35,509 bases of DNA from Falciphora oryzae (taxonomy: Eukaryota; Ascomycota; Sordariomycetes; Magnaporthales; Magnaporthaceae), in assembly GCA_000733355.1 (NCBI GenBank), contig JNVV01000009.1, forward strand, positions 1,137,726-1,173,234, read 5' to 3'. This document shows, piece by piece, positions 1 to 10,735 of the stretch. Within the stretch, counting starts at the first letter, position 1. Each line of letters opens with the position of its first letter. Position numbers and translations under genes: made by a program. Under the pieces are notes generated by a model. That model did no database searches. It was given only the letters and a program-made list of their open reading frames with translations, and had not been told where the DNA came from.

Positions 1-3000
1 CTGACGCGCCGGTCCGGATCTTTCAACGATGCCGCCACGGCCTGGAGGATCGCTTCTGGCAGGTCCGACTGCCGCCCTAAGGCCTCGGCTGCAGCGGACC
101 TGACTTGCTGCGAGTCCGGATCTTTTAACGATGCCGCCACGTCCTGGAGGATTGCTGGTGAAATATATGGTTTTGCCTTTAGCGAGTGTAGAATTTTCTT
201 TTTCACGTCCTTGGATGCTTTCTTTAAGACATCCCCCAGGATTTGTTCTGGAAATTCCATCTCGGCTGCTAGTTGTGAATGTTCTCGCAAGTTACATTCA
301 AACAACAGCCACTGCTTCAATTGACCTTCCAGATGCTCTCGAAGCCGGTCAAACTTAGGCGTCTTTTGCGACGGAGCCACTTCGCTCAGGCAATGCATGA
401 CCAGCCGTTGATGCACTGGACCCAAGAGGTCGCGCGGCTTATCCTCGATCGTGCGGAAGAAGCAGCAGATTTGCTCCTCGTCGCCCTTGGCTTGAAGCAG
501 GCCGGCGACAAAACGCCAAAAGATGTCGTAGCGTGCGTTGTATTTGTGTTGCCGAAGAAACCCGCAGGGATCGGTTTCGACCTTTCCGGTTTTTCTTTTG
601 TTGAAGTCCAGGTATTCGAACTCCTGTCCAACTTCCCACTGCCGTACAAAATACCGCGCAGCAAAGTACTCTTGGAAGGTCAGATGTAGGAAATGATAAG
701 TCGTGGAGCGGTTCTCTGATGAAGGATCGGACGTTCGGAGAAAGGATAGTTCTGCAAGGGTGTCGTCGAGTGGCTTGTCCATGGACAAGGATGAGGATAT
801 AGAGTGCTCATATATGCCATCTCTGTGCGTCGCGTCAAAGTTTATCACGTCGCTGCACAGTCCGGAGAAGGCCAAGAACTCGAGTAGGTGCATCGGGCCT
901 TTCATCCCGTCCTCGATCTCGGCGCGAGTCCTTGCATTCCGGGAAGACGGCCCCTTCCATTCATTCTTGCGGTCGCGATCCTTCTTCCATAGCTTCAGCT
1001 CGATGTCTTCGTACAATTGGGTCATGGTCTCTGGTGCAGGTTCGGAAGAGGAGCGGTTATCCCAGGTAAAGCAGAGCGCATCCAGCTGAATGGGGATCCG
1101 CACGAGACCCTGAATGAGCGGCCGCTGTTGAAAAAACGACTGGATCTCGACGACTTTCTGTGGAAGGGCCTTTTCGATGTACTCCGTCACTTGATCTGGG
1201 TAGAATCCGATCGTTTCCAGTTCGAGGTCGGGGCGCAGGTCGTCTGGAAGTGCTGCAGATGGCCGGGACGTGATGATGACGTTCGGCTGTTTCAAGAGAG
1301 ATTCGAGAACTGGGTACATCTCGCTTTCTCTATCCAAGCCCTCTGAAACTTCATCTAGGCCATCGAGGACGAACAGAGTTCTACCTAACCCGGTGGCATG
1401 CAGTGCTTTTTCCAGTTCTTTGGCGAGGCTTTCGCGATTCGGCGTGCCAGAGAAACAATCCCGGAGAAACAGACCCTCAAGATTGTACCCCTTGTCGGGC
1501 TTTCTTTTCAGGTTCCGTAGAGGCACCCAGAGTATGCGGTCGAACAGCTCCTTCCACATGCGACGATGGATGAAGTCGTGAACCATCTTCTTGCACAAGG
1601 TAGTCTTGCCAACTCCGGCTCGTCCGCGGATCAGGATTCTTCTTGGTGGTGTGGTGTGGCCGTCGCGTGGGTTGAAGAGTGTCGGCAGCTCGACCTGCAT
1701 CTTCTTATCCGGTGTCTCGACCTTGAGACGGGCCTGGAGCGTCCACTGAAAAGACTGTTCGGCCTTGTCTCCTTCATTAGAACGGCCTACATCGCGGCCT
1801 GGTTGCTCCACAATGGCCAGATTGATGTAGCATTGATCCATCGACAGCGGCTTGCCCGAGAGCCGTTCGATCTTGAGCTTGCCCGCAGTATAGATGTTGT
1901 CGCGGATCCAGGTGTCCGCTTGCTCGAGGGGACTTCCCTCGCGAATATCCGCGAGCATCTTTTGAATTTGTCCAGCAACACGGTCGTAATCTGGACATTC
2001 GGGGCCCGAGAATTTGTTCATCAGGACATGGGGTCGATCCAATGACAATGGGTCCTGGACTATGTCCAAAGTCGCGGATGACGTATTGACCAGCTGACGA
2101 GAGTTAGCGGCTTTTACGAATATAGACACGAGCTAGAAGAGAACGGCGAATACTGCACGAGCTTACCAGTTTTTCGTTGGCGAGCCAGTCTGGCAGTAAA
2201 GGAAACGCTTTGCGCGGCAGACTCGTCGTTCCTTTTTCGTAGAAGTTGAACAATAGGCAGGGAGGATCGTTGTGTTGGGCCAGGTGAGTGAACTTGCGCA
2301 CGAGTGCCTCAAGATCGAAGGTCGATCCCTTCAGGCTGTCGAGCAAGTTGCTCACTTGTTGGCCTCGGATCGAAGCCTGGGCGTTCAGACATCGCTCTGC
2401 CCAGGCCGCTACCTCTTGGAACGAAGTCCCTCGGAACGGCGTGGCAAGAAAGAGAATACCGCGCGTGGCTCGTCGGATAGAATCGTAGGTCTCCCCAGTG
2501 TCCACAAGAGCCTTCATCAAGATGATGCCCCCGAGGCACGACGCGATGAAGAAAATTTGCCGGTCTTCTCTTCTTGCGTGTTCGCTCGTTGCCGGGGGCC
2601 GGCTTTGGATACCGTTGAATAGGAGCAGAGCGAGCTCCTCCTTAGTCTTCTGGACCAAGTCTGACGGTTGCAGGAGGTCAGCCGGCCAGTCGCATGTGAA
2701 GATCCGAGCCCGCCATACTCTGCTGGGGAGCATGTGTAGATCCTGCAGCCAATTGACTCGGATGTTGGGATCGCTGGGGTCTGCCCACGTCCACGTATCC
2801 GGCGATTTCGTGTCGAGGCCATGGATGGCGATGATGTCGATGTCTGTGTCCGCCTCGTCCTCCTTAGGGTAAACTTGAGTAAGACGGACGCCTTGTCGCG
2901 TGGATCGTGTTGGATGACTGTGATCTGCTCCGGGCCGTGACTCTTCCTCCGCACAGATAGCCACCGGGTTGGTCTCGTATTGGGCGGTACTGTTGCTCGT

Positions 3001-3126
3001 CGCCGGTTCGCCAGGGGGATTTCCGGCAGAACTCTCAGGTGATATTCGCGTTGTCTTTTGAAAAGGGCCGTCCGGACCCTGATTAGACACCTCATTTCGT
3101 CGCTTCGTACCGCGTTGGCCTGACAT
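1..3126 (-). CDS. SesB-like hydrolase / NACHT / HEAT-repeat NLR, 3' end beyond window
   Basis: Fungal STAND (NLR-type) receptor, probably a cytosolic non-self sensor. Two exons: 3126-2167 and 2093 to the left edge. The 73-nt phase-0 intron 2166-2094 has a GTAAGC donor, GCTAAC branch site and CAG acceptor. At least 1017 aa are visible. Order: disordered basic N-terminus (aa 1-90); SesB/lipase-like alpha/beta hydrolase (about aa 95-300) with IIAIHGLD and the elbow IASCLGG (aa 194-200); the linker LSGKPLSMDQCYINLAIVE; NACHT with Walker A GRAGVGKTT (Lys about 483) and Walker B VLDGLDE (about 562-568); FLHLTFQEYFAARYF at the NACHT end; then HEAT-like repeats (34 aa, 102 nt) reaching base 1. The frame is open throughout exon 2. 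The elbow has Cys where related hydrolases have Ser. The C-terminus and repeat number are unknown. Domain calls are firm; the role in incompatibility or immunity is inferred from the family. Confidence 0.9.
13..150 (-). repeat. 102-nt HEAT-encoding direct repeat at window edge
   Basis: TCCGGATCTTT at 13 recurs as TCCGGATCTTTT at 115, a spacing of 102 nt (34 codons). Each copy encodes an ILQ-VAASLKDPD unit of the NLR at 1-3126. Further copies probably continue left of base 1. Confidence 0.75.
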
Positions 3127-3947
3127 CGCAAAGCTTTTCGAATACTTAGTTTGGATGCATACACGACAGCAGGGAGAGAGACATACCTGTCGAGCTAACT
3201 CGTCCTAGTCAACGGTGGCCGAGTCCATTGGTTCGGCTACTGGGAGAGTCCGGCATCCACGGTCTCAGAGTGCAGCGGCCAGGAGTTTTCTGCGCACGAG
3301 TTCCCCGCCTCTGGACGCTGTAACCTGAAACGGTCTGCGGGCTGCTCCCAAGGCGCAAGGTGTTTTGTGGCCCTCTTGTGAGATGGCGGCTGGTGATGGA
3401 TCAAAAGAGCGTCTGATATGCAATTGCTTCTCGTGGACGCGATGAAGCGCGGAGTGCCTGGGTTGGAACCGTCGTCGGCGAGACTCCGTCGCGACGGGTC
3501 AGGCGGTGAAGAGTCACGCAGCGCCACGGCGCATCTACATCCAATCATTCCAACCCAATCAAGGCAGGCTGCAACATGCGTGGTCGCACCAAAACTTCCG
3601 CGACCGTAAATTGCGCAGGCGGCGGCGCATGGCCGCGACCGAACGAACCTTCTAAGCACACACGAACCCATCCAACAAGACCCGTCAACAGCGCCAGGTC
3701 GCGTCAAGCACGAGGAACGGCGTGTTTGTGGCTGCTCCCGATCGTATCAACACAAAACGACAGAAACGGAGGACAGACGGTAAGGCAAGAGTCCAGTCTC
3801 CATCCGTTGTTATGGGCTGGCTCGTCCGCTAACAGATTACGCACAGTCGCCTCCATTTTCTATGCGATTTTTGAAGACAGGTTGAAAACGCCGACGCGTC
3901 CTCGATCCGATTTCGAGCAGCTCCTATTGCCCGTACGCGCAGCCTCC
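3127..3947. other. Divergent intergenic region between the NLR and the DUF6601 gene
   Basis: Starts of two divergent genes (minus at 3126, plus at 3948) flank about 820 bp, so both promoters should lie here. Open frames exist on both strands (plus-strand ATG at 3576 in frame with the DUF6601 gene; minus-strand 3707-3237), but their translations are Arg/Thr/Pro-rich, unlike a folded protein. No clear TATA box or other motif was seen. Confidence 0.5.
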
Positions 3948-5024
3948 ATGGCCCAGCAAGACTCCCCACTCTGGCCGGTAAGCTGGCAGCCGCAACGGCG
4001 TTCGAAAGTGTCTCCTTACGCTCTAACAACGTCACTCCAGTTCACAACCAAAGTGCTTGAAAGTGGGGATGGCATCGTGGACGCCTTGCCCGCTTCCTAC
4101 CACTATTATAAAAGCACTAGGAGGAGGAAGCGCCGTATTGTCGGCAATCCAGTTCACGACGTGGCACACTTCCTAGAGACGGAACTGTCCCTTGGAATCC
4201 TGGGCGAAATGCTGCCGCATTTATGGTTTTCCGGCTCGAGGCATCCCGCCACGCAGCTGCACCTGCAGGTCGCCATGGGCCAACAGGTCGTCGTCGCCGA
4301 CCGGATGGACCTGCACCTCCCCTGGGAAAACGACGGGAGGCTCTTTCTCAAGCCCGTTCCGAGCTTTCTTCTCGATCCGGATTTTTGGCGGAAACACCTG
4401 AGGTGTCCTGATGCCTGTTTCTGCCGAGATCCTCTGCCGGCCTCGTGCCGGCCGGACCCGCGGAAAATCGCTTTGGGCTTCCTCTATACGTACGCCTGTC
4501 TCATATCGTCGGAAACCGATTTTTTTATTGCCAACGAAACGCGCCTCCTACCTCGCAAGGCAGACGATTCTACCATCGAATGGGCAGCGTGGAAGAAGCT
4601 GGCCAGGGAGCTCCTCGAAAATTACGACCCCGACAAGGTCCACCCGCGTTTCCTGCGCGCCGAGCTCCGCATGTCCCGCATCAACACCATCCACCGCTTC
4701 ACTCGCCTCTCGCCCTTCGATCCGTACCTCCGCGGCAGACATAACTACAGCGGCTTCTTCCGCGACAACCTCGCCTGGATGGCCGCCGCCGCCGTCTTCG
4801 TCGCATTGGTGCTAACTGCCATGCAGGTCGGCCTCGCTACGGAGCGACTACAGGGGGACGCCGCCTTCCAACAGGCGTCATACGGCTTCACCGTCTTCGC
4901 CATCCTAGGGCCCATCTGCGCGTTCGGCCTAGTAATCCTGGTGGCGCTGTTTCAACTCGGCAAAGACCTGCCGTCGCTTGTTGGGGATCTGATGACGCAA
5001 TCGCAGGCACCGGCCCAGGTTTAA
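3948..5024 (+). CDS. DUF6601-family two-TM protein
   Basis: Member of the uncharacterised fungal DUF6601 family, probably a membrane protein. Preferred model: exon 1 3948-3977 (MAQQDSPLWP), 63-nt intron 3978-4040 (GTAAGC donor, CTAAC branch site, CCAG acceptor), exon 2 4041-5024; 337 aa. Family features: VADRMDLHLPW, LFLKPVPSFLLDPDFW, a Cys-rich CPDACFCRDPLPASC stretch, LGFLYTYACLISSETDFFIA, LRMSRINTIHRF, then two hydrophobic helices (about aa 256-277 with the conserved VLTAMQVGLAT, and about 294-315) and a short tail. ATG 3948 was chosen because family proteins start shortly before this point; an in-frame ATG at 3576 would add 124 residues of unconvincing sequence. The intron is a multiple of three and has no stop, so retention would insert 21 residues. 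Function is unknown. Confidence 0.85.
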   Translation: MAQQDSPLWPVSWQPQRRSKVSPYALTTSLQFTTKVLESGDGIVDALPASYHYYKSTRRRKRRIVGNPVHDVAHFLETELSLGILGEMLPHLWFSGSRHPATQLHLQVAMGQQVVVADRMDLHLPWENDGRLFLKPVPSFLLDPDFWRKHLRCPDACFCRDPLPASCRPDPRKIALGFLYTYACLISSETDFFIANETRLLPRKADDSTIEWAAWKKLARELLENYDPDKVHPRFLRAELRMSRINTIHRFTRLSPFDPYLRGRHNYSGFFRDNLAWMAAAAVFVALVLTAMQVGLATERLQGDAAFQQASYGFTVFAILGPICAFGLVILVALFQLGKDLPSLVGDLMTQSQAPAQV

Positions 5025-5424
5025 TGACAGTATCCGGGGTTAAATATTTAGACAATGGTGGGATTTAACGAACTTTTATCAGGCTACATGTAACGAAACT
5101 GGACTATACAGAATACGGTCGCAGCCTGACCGACCGCTTTAGGCGCAGCCGCTTTTAATTCGTGGTCGGCAGCTATGCCGATGGGCAAATAGGAAATGCT
5201 TGTAGCATCGCCACCTTGGCTACGGCAGTGCGTAGCAGTGTCGCCGGCTCGACGCACGACTGGAATGACATGCTTGTGGTTGGCGAGCACAAGCAGTCGC
5301 GCCACCTGCCAAAGAACTTCTACTCCAGCTCCCCAGATATATGCGGCACGTCTTCTCCCGCCAGCTAACCCGTCGCTTTACAGGTTGGGCTTAAATTAAA
5401 AGGGAGGAAAAAGAAAAAGGGAAG
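5025..5424. other. Intergenic, no gene seen
   Basis: About 400 bp between convergent features. Short open frames only, none with recognisable protein character. The AG-rich stretch near 5400-5425 lies just past the stop of the Cys-rich ORF on the minus strand and may be its 3' region. Confidence 0.4.
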
Positions 5425-5724
5425 CTAGGTTTCTTTACCGCAGTACAGCTTGCAGGGAACCGACCAATTTGGGTCTATGCGCCGAAGACTTGATGGCGCC
5501 GGCGACTTGTTCAAGGAGAGTCCGTTAGAAAGACACCAGCCCTCAGGGGCACAGCAGGTGCTGGCTGCTTGGCCGGGGTTGCAGGGCGGGCCCCATGGCC
5601 CCGCACTGCCCAGCGGGCCGTAGCACACGTCGTTCCCGGGAGTGGGCCACGCGACGTGGGGTAGGCTTGGGGCTGTCCCGAAGGTCAGAGCAACGAGCGT
5701 CCACGCACGCACGCACGCACGCAC
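5425..5724 (-). CDS. Small Cys-rich (CC..CLSNG-type) protein, start unresolved, possible remnant
   Basis: The minus-strand frame ending in TAG at 5425 carries a Cys pattern seen in many small fungal secreted or membrane-anchored proteins: VCYGPLGSAGPWGPPCN, then STCCAPEGWCLSNGL, then DPNWSVPCKLYC. A hydrophobic stretch (WTLVALTFGTAPSLPHVAWP) precedes it, like a signal peptide. There is no ATG in this frame before the upstream stop near 5796; the listed start is a GTG inside an ACGC microsatellite. Either a first exon is hidden (CTGAC followed by a CAG acceptor sits near 5665-5685) or the 5' end is broken. Two Cys positions usual after LSNGL and before TD-W look lost. GGTAAAG just before the stop could be a donor to a further exon. 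Product unknown; decay is possible. Confidence 0.4.
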   Translation of the reverse strand: MRACVRAWTLVALTFGTAPSLPHVAWPTPGNDVCYGPLGSAGPWGPPCNPGQAASTCCAPEGWCLSNGLSLNKSPAPSSLRRIDPNWSVPCKLYCGKET

Positions 5725-5730
5725 GCACGC
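5703..5730. repeat. (ACGC)7 microsatellite
   Basis: Seven tandem ACGC units, directly visible, at the 5' side of the Cys-rich ORF. Length change here would shift any frame read through it. Confidence 0.95.
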
Positions 5731-5811
5731 GCAGGGCCGCCAAGACGCCGCATGGCGGAACAGGCAGTATGTGTAGACTTTGCGGGCTCCAAGTCAAGGA
5801 TGACCGTTGTG

Positions 5812-6537
5812 ATGGGCAAGTAACGGGAATTTGGCAGCAGAAGATCTTTTGGGGTCTTTGTTAATCATCCATTGCTGGCAGGGGCAAAATGGATAGTTAT
5901 ATATTTGCATGCTGGATCTGATAGCTGGAGACTCGGGGAGATTTTGAAAGAGGAAAAAGATGCGAATCCGAAGGATATCCACGACTGGACGCCACTGCAT
6001 TACGCCGCAGCGAAGGGACCCGCAAACGGCACCGAAAAACTGCTGGAGCGTCGAGCAGATGTCAATGCCCGAAACCTTCTCGAATGGACGCCGCTACACT
6101 ATGCCTGCCAGCGCGGTGAGACTTCAATCGTACAGAAGCTCCGAGAAGGCGCAGAACTTGATGTGCGTGGCAGAGATGGAGTGGCGCCGCTGCACTGTGC
6201 AGCAATGAATGGCCATCTCGATGTGGTAAGGGCGTTAATTGAGGCAGGAGCAGCTCTTGACGTCCTGGACGCCTCGGGAACTACGCCGCTACACTTGGCT
6301 GCGTATAAGGGACGTGAAAACGTCGTTGAATATCTATGGCAAGACGCGAACAAAAAGCTGCGAGACCATTACGGCAGGACTGCCTTGCACCTGGCCGCGG
6401 CGAACGGGCACGAGGCAGTCGCGAGGCTGCTCGTGGAGGCGGGCGCCGACAAGGAGGCCAAGGATGGCAGCGCGCGGACGCCGCTGCACCTGGCCGCAGC
6501 TAGAGGGCACGAGGCCGTCGCAAGGCTTTTCAAATAA
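5812..6537 (+). pseudogene. Ankyrin-repeat gene fragment, about six repeats
   Basis: The open frame from 5872 to the TAA at 6537 encodes six consecutive ankyrin repeats: DWTPLHYAAAKG, EWTPLHYACQRG, GVAPLHCAAMNGH, GTTPLHLAAYKG, GRTALHLAAANGH and ARTPLHLAAARGH. It stops abruptly after HEAVARLFK. There is no in-frame ATG before the repeats; the first is inside repeat three (about 6206). One speculative repair is a mini-exon ATGGGCAA (5812-5819) with a GTAACG donor spliced to an AG near 5931, giving MGNWRLGEIL and running straight into the repeats. Otherwise this is a detached 3' piece of an NLR/ankyrin gene. No NACHT or effector domain was found upstream. The repeats resemble those of the NLR at 20.6-24.9 kb only at family level. 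Confidence 0.6.
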
Positions 6538-7757
6538 CGACTTTGCCACCTCCCCACCACCTGCTGCCTGCCCTCACTTATATACCTAAGACGTGGCAAA
6601 TAGAAGGCTTAAGAATGTGAAAAAGTTGCTAGGCTAATGTTTATCAGATGGTGGCAGCTCCGTATGGCAATTACACTGGGGTGCTCTGCTAGGTCTATGA
6701 CGAATCGATTTTTAGTTTCGGTGGATTAGCTTTCGCGACCACTGCATCGTCAATGCGACCGCATTTTTATCAAAGTGGGTACCTGCAGATCCACTCCGTC
6801 GGCTGTTAGGGGTCTTTTAGACCGCGATTTTACGTGTATAACGCCTCCCATACGCGCAGGGATCAACTTCGAGCGCGACTCCGAAAGCGTGCATCTTCTC
6901 CCGTGCACAGTCGTTCCGGCACGCGGTCGTTCGGCGAGTCGCGACACCTCTTTCCAATCTGCACGCACTGTATTGAGGCACGCCGGGAAACTACACCTGG
7001 AAAGAAGAGCCCTCAGCGCAATTAGCGCCAATCGAGAGGGGTATTTGCAAGGGCTTAGTCTGGGGAGCGCAGTCCGTACACACGATCCTAAGCGCTGGCA
7101 TGGAGCCGTTCCCTCTTCCGGCCACAATCTTGGAGTTTACGATACAAGGCTCGCGTGCCCACCTGCTATTTCCTAGTTAGCGAGCCCAGTTGCCCTTAGT
7201 TCCGTCACGTCGTTTCACAGTCGGGTATCGCTTCGGCCGAATCGACTCCGTAATACTGCGCCACCCGTGCCTTGAGATCTGAGCGGTCCCGTGAGCCTCG
7301 TTTATAAAAGTTGGTTGAACAAATCATAGCTACACTGCCCAAGCCGGATGCACGCCTCTCCCTTGATGCATAGAAGGCAACACGCATCTGTACTTTGGCC
7401 AGAACGACCTACCCAGGCCACATTGGAATCCGACATCTACTTAGGCTTGGCATTTCTAAAGTCTGGTAGTCAACCTATCGTCGGCCCACCGTCGTCTGCC
7501 TCCCTGCCTCCCCGGCCGCAATCCGCGCCTTCGGCCACACCAATAACCGAGCGAACCAACACCCCACGTACGTTCCTCGTCGTAAGCACAGTCCGACAAT
7601 GCTCATCTTCAGCCGTGCCTTCGACAAGTGCACGGTACAGCGTAGAGACTGTAACGAGGTCTAAGCGCTACAAAAAGAAGGATGGTATATTGAATGTGGA
7701 CCCCCTACGGGAGATGCGCAGGTTGCTACGACCAGGAGAATCATGAACAGGTTGGCC
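6538..7757. other. Intergenic, no gene seen
   Basis: About 1.2 kb between the ankyrin fragment and the 3' end of the first BTB gene. Overlapping short open frames (for example plus strand 6775-7176 and 7348-7746) have no recognisable domain, and their composition suggests chance. No transposon ends or RNA gene seen. Confidence 0.4.
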
Positions 7758-8993
7758 TTAACCAACTCGATCCGCCATCATATTGACCAAATCCGCCGCA
7801 AAGGCGGGCACCTCCTTCAGCAACATCGACCACCCTTCCAGACCATTCACATCCCTAACCACGCAAGTCGCGAACTCTGCTACTAGTCGCCGCAGCTGAC
7901 ATCCTCCGTCTGTGTGACCGCCGTATACATAGCGGACGAGTCCTCCAAACTCGGGGACGAACGCCGACGGCGAGATGGTCCACTGCGCCAGCCCGTGGGC
8001 TAATTGCGAGCAAGCAAGATCCATGAGCGAGGCGATGGCGAATCTATGGGCGAAGAACCAGATCCTGGCATGGCCGATGAACACGTGCTCGAAGGACATT
8101 GTTCGGGGGTCCGGCTTGGTTTGCCCAGTGTTTGGCGAATCGTAATATTTACTGGGGCCTGCAAGGTCAAAATGCTTCTCCATGAATGCCGAGATGAGAT
8201 CAAGTTTCCTCTGGAAAGGCCGGTAGTCGCACGCCGCAGTACCGGACTCGTGCTTGGACCGGGAGCCTGGCTGGTGCTGATTCCACAGCGCGGAGTATTG
8301 GGGGCTACCAAACCGACCTGTGGTCTGTTGCGCTGCGGCCCGTTGGTAGGATGCAAGAGAGAAGGGCAATATGAAAGCGTCATTTTCGTCGTTCCTTGGA
8401 AGAGGCCCAAACAAGGACGTGCTGCTAAAACTGCCCTTGACATTGCCTTGCTGTGTGGTCATATTGGTTGACCCTGCGTGCAGACGCTCGAACAAGGAAG
8501 TGCTGCCAAAACCAGCCTTGACATTCCCTTCCTGAATGGCCACATTGGTTGAGCCTATGTGCAGAGGCCCGTCGGGGCCAATATCCGGCACCATCTCATC
8601 GACGCTCGCCATGACGGTAGGTCCATATTTCTCGGTGGGCGCGAAGCCCGTGTAAGCACCGGTATATACGAACTGAACAAAACGCGAGAAAATGTCCTCG
8701 CCAATATCCTCGCAAGCAATGTAGCCTTCCAAGGATTCCTTCGTTCCGCCGTTGGCCAGGGCATTGAGTGCGGCGGACAGACGAGACACGAGGTCTGAAT
8801 GGATGGAGAACTCTGCTCTGTCGTGTCCCACAAGAAAGTGCAATGGCTTCGACGCCATGAAGCTAGCTGATGCTTTAGAAATGGTAACCCTTTTGATAAT
8901 CGAGCGCACTTACTAGTTCAGTTGGTCGGGCTTAATGCCTAGCAGTCCGCGGCTGAGGAGGGTTGGGGTTGGGAGGGATTGTATAGGCGGCAT
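7758..8993 (-). CDS. BTB/POZ-domain protein, paralogue 1
   Basis: BTB/POZ protein; members usually mediate dimerisation or recruit Cul3 ligases, but no partner domain is visible. Exon 1 8993-8914 (MPPIQSLPTPT... GLLGIKPDQLN), 51-nt phase-2 intron 8913-8863 (GTAAGT donor, CAGCTAG acceptor), exon 2 8862-7758; 394 aa. The BTB core follows MASKPLHF: LVGHDRAEFSIHSDLVSRLS, then DIFSRFVQFVYTGAYTGF. A linker with an 81-bp internal duplication follows. The conserved C-terminal part has SFEHVFIGHARIWFFAHRFA, ISPSAFVPEFGGLVRYVYGG and ends near FAADLVNMM. ATG 8993 was chosen because exon 1 matches exon 1 of the paralogue at 15.2 kb (GLLGI-PDQL) at the same splice phase. A start at the internal ATG (8858) would lose that conserved segment. 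Confidence 0.88.
8397..8558 (-). repeat. 81-bp tandem duplication inside BTB paralogue 1
   Basis: Copies at 8558-8478 and 8477-8397 encode two diverged 27-residue units (GSTNVAIQEGNVKAGF and GSTNMTTQQGNVKGSF, each followed by STSLF). The paralogue at 15.2 kb has a single related segment (NQTTQERNIKGS), so the duplication arose in this copy or was lost in the other. Confidence 0.85.
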
Positions 8994-9839
8994 CGTTGCT
9001 GTCGTTACGCAAACCAACTGATTCGATTAGTAGTCTTTTTGTTCCTGTGGTCGTGAGGCGTGGATCTGAGACAAACAAGTCATCGAAACAACTACGGGGA
9101 ACTTTTATTGTTTGTATTTGTCCTGTTAACCCGCAGCCCGGGTTTTGGACCTGGAGCCAGGAGTGCGGGGTATTGCAGTGCGACTGCATCCCTGGCCACA
9201 GCCAAATCTTAGGCCACACCAGGCCACATGGGAATCACGCCACACCCGGATCCCATGCCACAGGCAACACGACCCGGGCCACGCTATGCTGGTCGAGACC
9301 TGGATTGTGGGGGATTGCCCTAACCATGGAAGCCCGGCCTCGGGTCAGTATTATGTGCTGTCATTGCATTGCGCTCTGTCTGTGATCCCTGCACTCCTGT
9401 CCCTGCCCTTAGCGCTTATGCCTGCCTTACGGGCACGAGTAGCAAACGCAGCGATTGAAAGTCTATCAAAGAACATGTGTATTACGAGTTCGCGATGGAG
9501 TTTCTGGGCACAAATGATGCTTATGAAGATATTCTACCATCGGAATTAGGTAGCTCATTGGCTTTTTCGATATCACAGGTTGCCTAGCTGATTTTGGTGC
9601 ACCGAATGAAGTCTTAACTACAGCTCTACTCCGACGGTCTTTGCGCAGTGCCTCGATCCGCATCTTCATATATCTCATGCGCATTTGTGCGTCATGTATT
9701 TTCTTGCTTGGGTGAGGCTTGTCGAACAGCACGGACAGATTCGTTGCATTATTAATCTAAGAGCATTATAGTAACGTGTATTAAAGCACAGTAGAATCTA
9801 GCGCCTTACGTATGATAGGGACTTCGGTGGTCGCATCCA
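8994..9839. other. Upstream region of BTB paralogue 1, no gene seen
   Basis: About 850 bp between the BTB start and the minisatellite. It should hold the BTB promoter on the minus strand. No convincing coding frame, TATA box or RNA gene was seen. Confidence 0.4.
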
Positions 9840-10330
9840 GGGCCCCGAACCAGGAGCCCAGACCACCAAATCAGGAACCCCGATCACCAAATCCAGGAGC
9901 CCGGACCAGGGAATCCATGAACCCAGACCGCCAAATCCAGGAACCCGGACCAGGGAATCCATGAACCCAGACCACCAAATCCAGGAACCCGGACCAGGAA
10001 ATCCATGAACCCAGACCACCAAATCCAGGAGCCCGGACTAGGGAAGCCAGGAGCCCAGACCACCAAATCCAGGAGCCCAGACCACCAAATCCAGGAGCCC
10101 AGACCGCCAAATCCAGCAGCCCGGACCAGGGAATCCAGGAACCCACACGACCACCCGGACCAGGGAATCCAGGATCAGGGAAATCCAGGAACCCAGACCA
10201 CCAAATCCAAGAGCCCGGACCAGGGAAATCCAGGAACCCAGACCACCAAATCCAGGAATCCAGAGAATCCAGGAACCCACACCACCAACTCCAGGAAAGG
10301 AATCCAGGAGCCTGCAAATCTATGAACCAG
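9840..10330. repeat. Minisatellite 1, 22/44-bp unit
   Basis: Tandem array built from two alternating 22-bp half-units, CCAAATCCAGGAGCCCGGAC(CA) and GGGAATCCATGAACCCAGAC(CA). CCAAAT recurs at 9887, 9931, 9975 and 10019, an exact 44-bp period; further right the order becomes irregular. 44 is not a multiple of three, and long open frames occur in several frames on both strands, so these are by-products of the repeat and not genes. Confidence 0.92.
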
Positions 10331-10339
10331 AACCGTGAC

Positions 10340-10735
10340 GACTGAAGGCTGCACCAAACTCCTGGCAGTTTGCGCCAAAGTCCTGGCGTGGTGCACCAAA
10401 GACCCAGGCAGGGCACATCGGCGAGTTGGGCAGAGAACTAAAATTGAAACAGGGCACCCAAATCTCTGGCGAGTTGTACCCAAATCTCTGGCAGCGCCTA
10501 TCCAAATCTCAGGCGGGGCACCCAAATCCCTGGCGGGGTTTACTCAAATCTTAGGCGGGGCACCCAAATCTTAGGCGGGGTGTACTCAAATCTCAGGCGG
10601 GGGCACCCAAATCTTAGGCGGGGGCACCCAAATCCCTGGCGGGGTGTACCCAGATCTCAGGCGTGATACACCCAATCACTGGCAGCGCGTACTTGAATCT
10701 CTGGCGGGGGCACCCAAATCCAAGGCAAGATCCCT
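10340..10735. repeat. Minisatellite 2, about 20-23-bp unit
   Basis: Degenerate tandem units of the type CACCCAAATCTTAGGCGGGG, with variants CTCAAATC and CCAAAGTCCTGGCG, run to about 10735. The core CCAAATCYNNGG is shared with minisatellite 1, suggesting a common origin. The array ends within about 10 bp of the stop codon of the minus-strand gene at 10742, so it would lie in that gene's 3' UTR. Confidence 0.88.

Noticed and set aside
9871..10416. Long Trp/Gly/Pro-rich open frames on both strands
   Set aside because: They follow the 22/44-bp minisatellite and occur in several frames; the period is not a multiple of three.
9840..10735. CRISPR-like array
   Set aside because: Repeats are contiguous and degenerate with no unique spacers, and the genome is eukaryotic.
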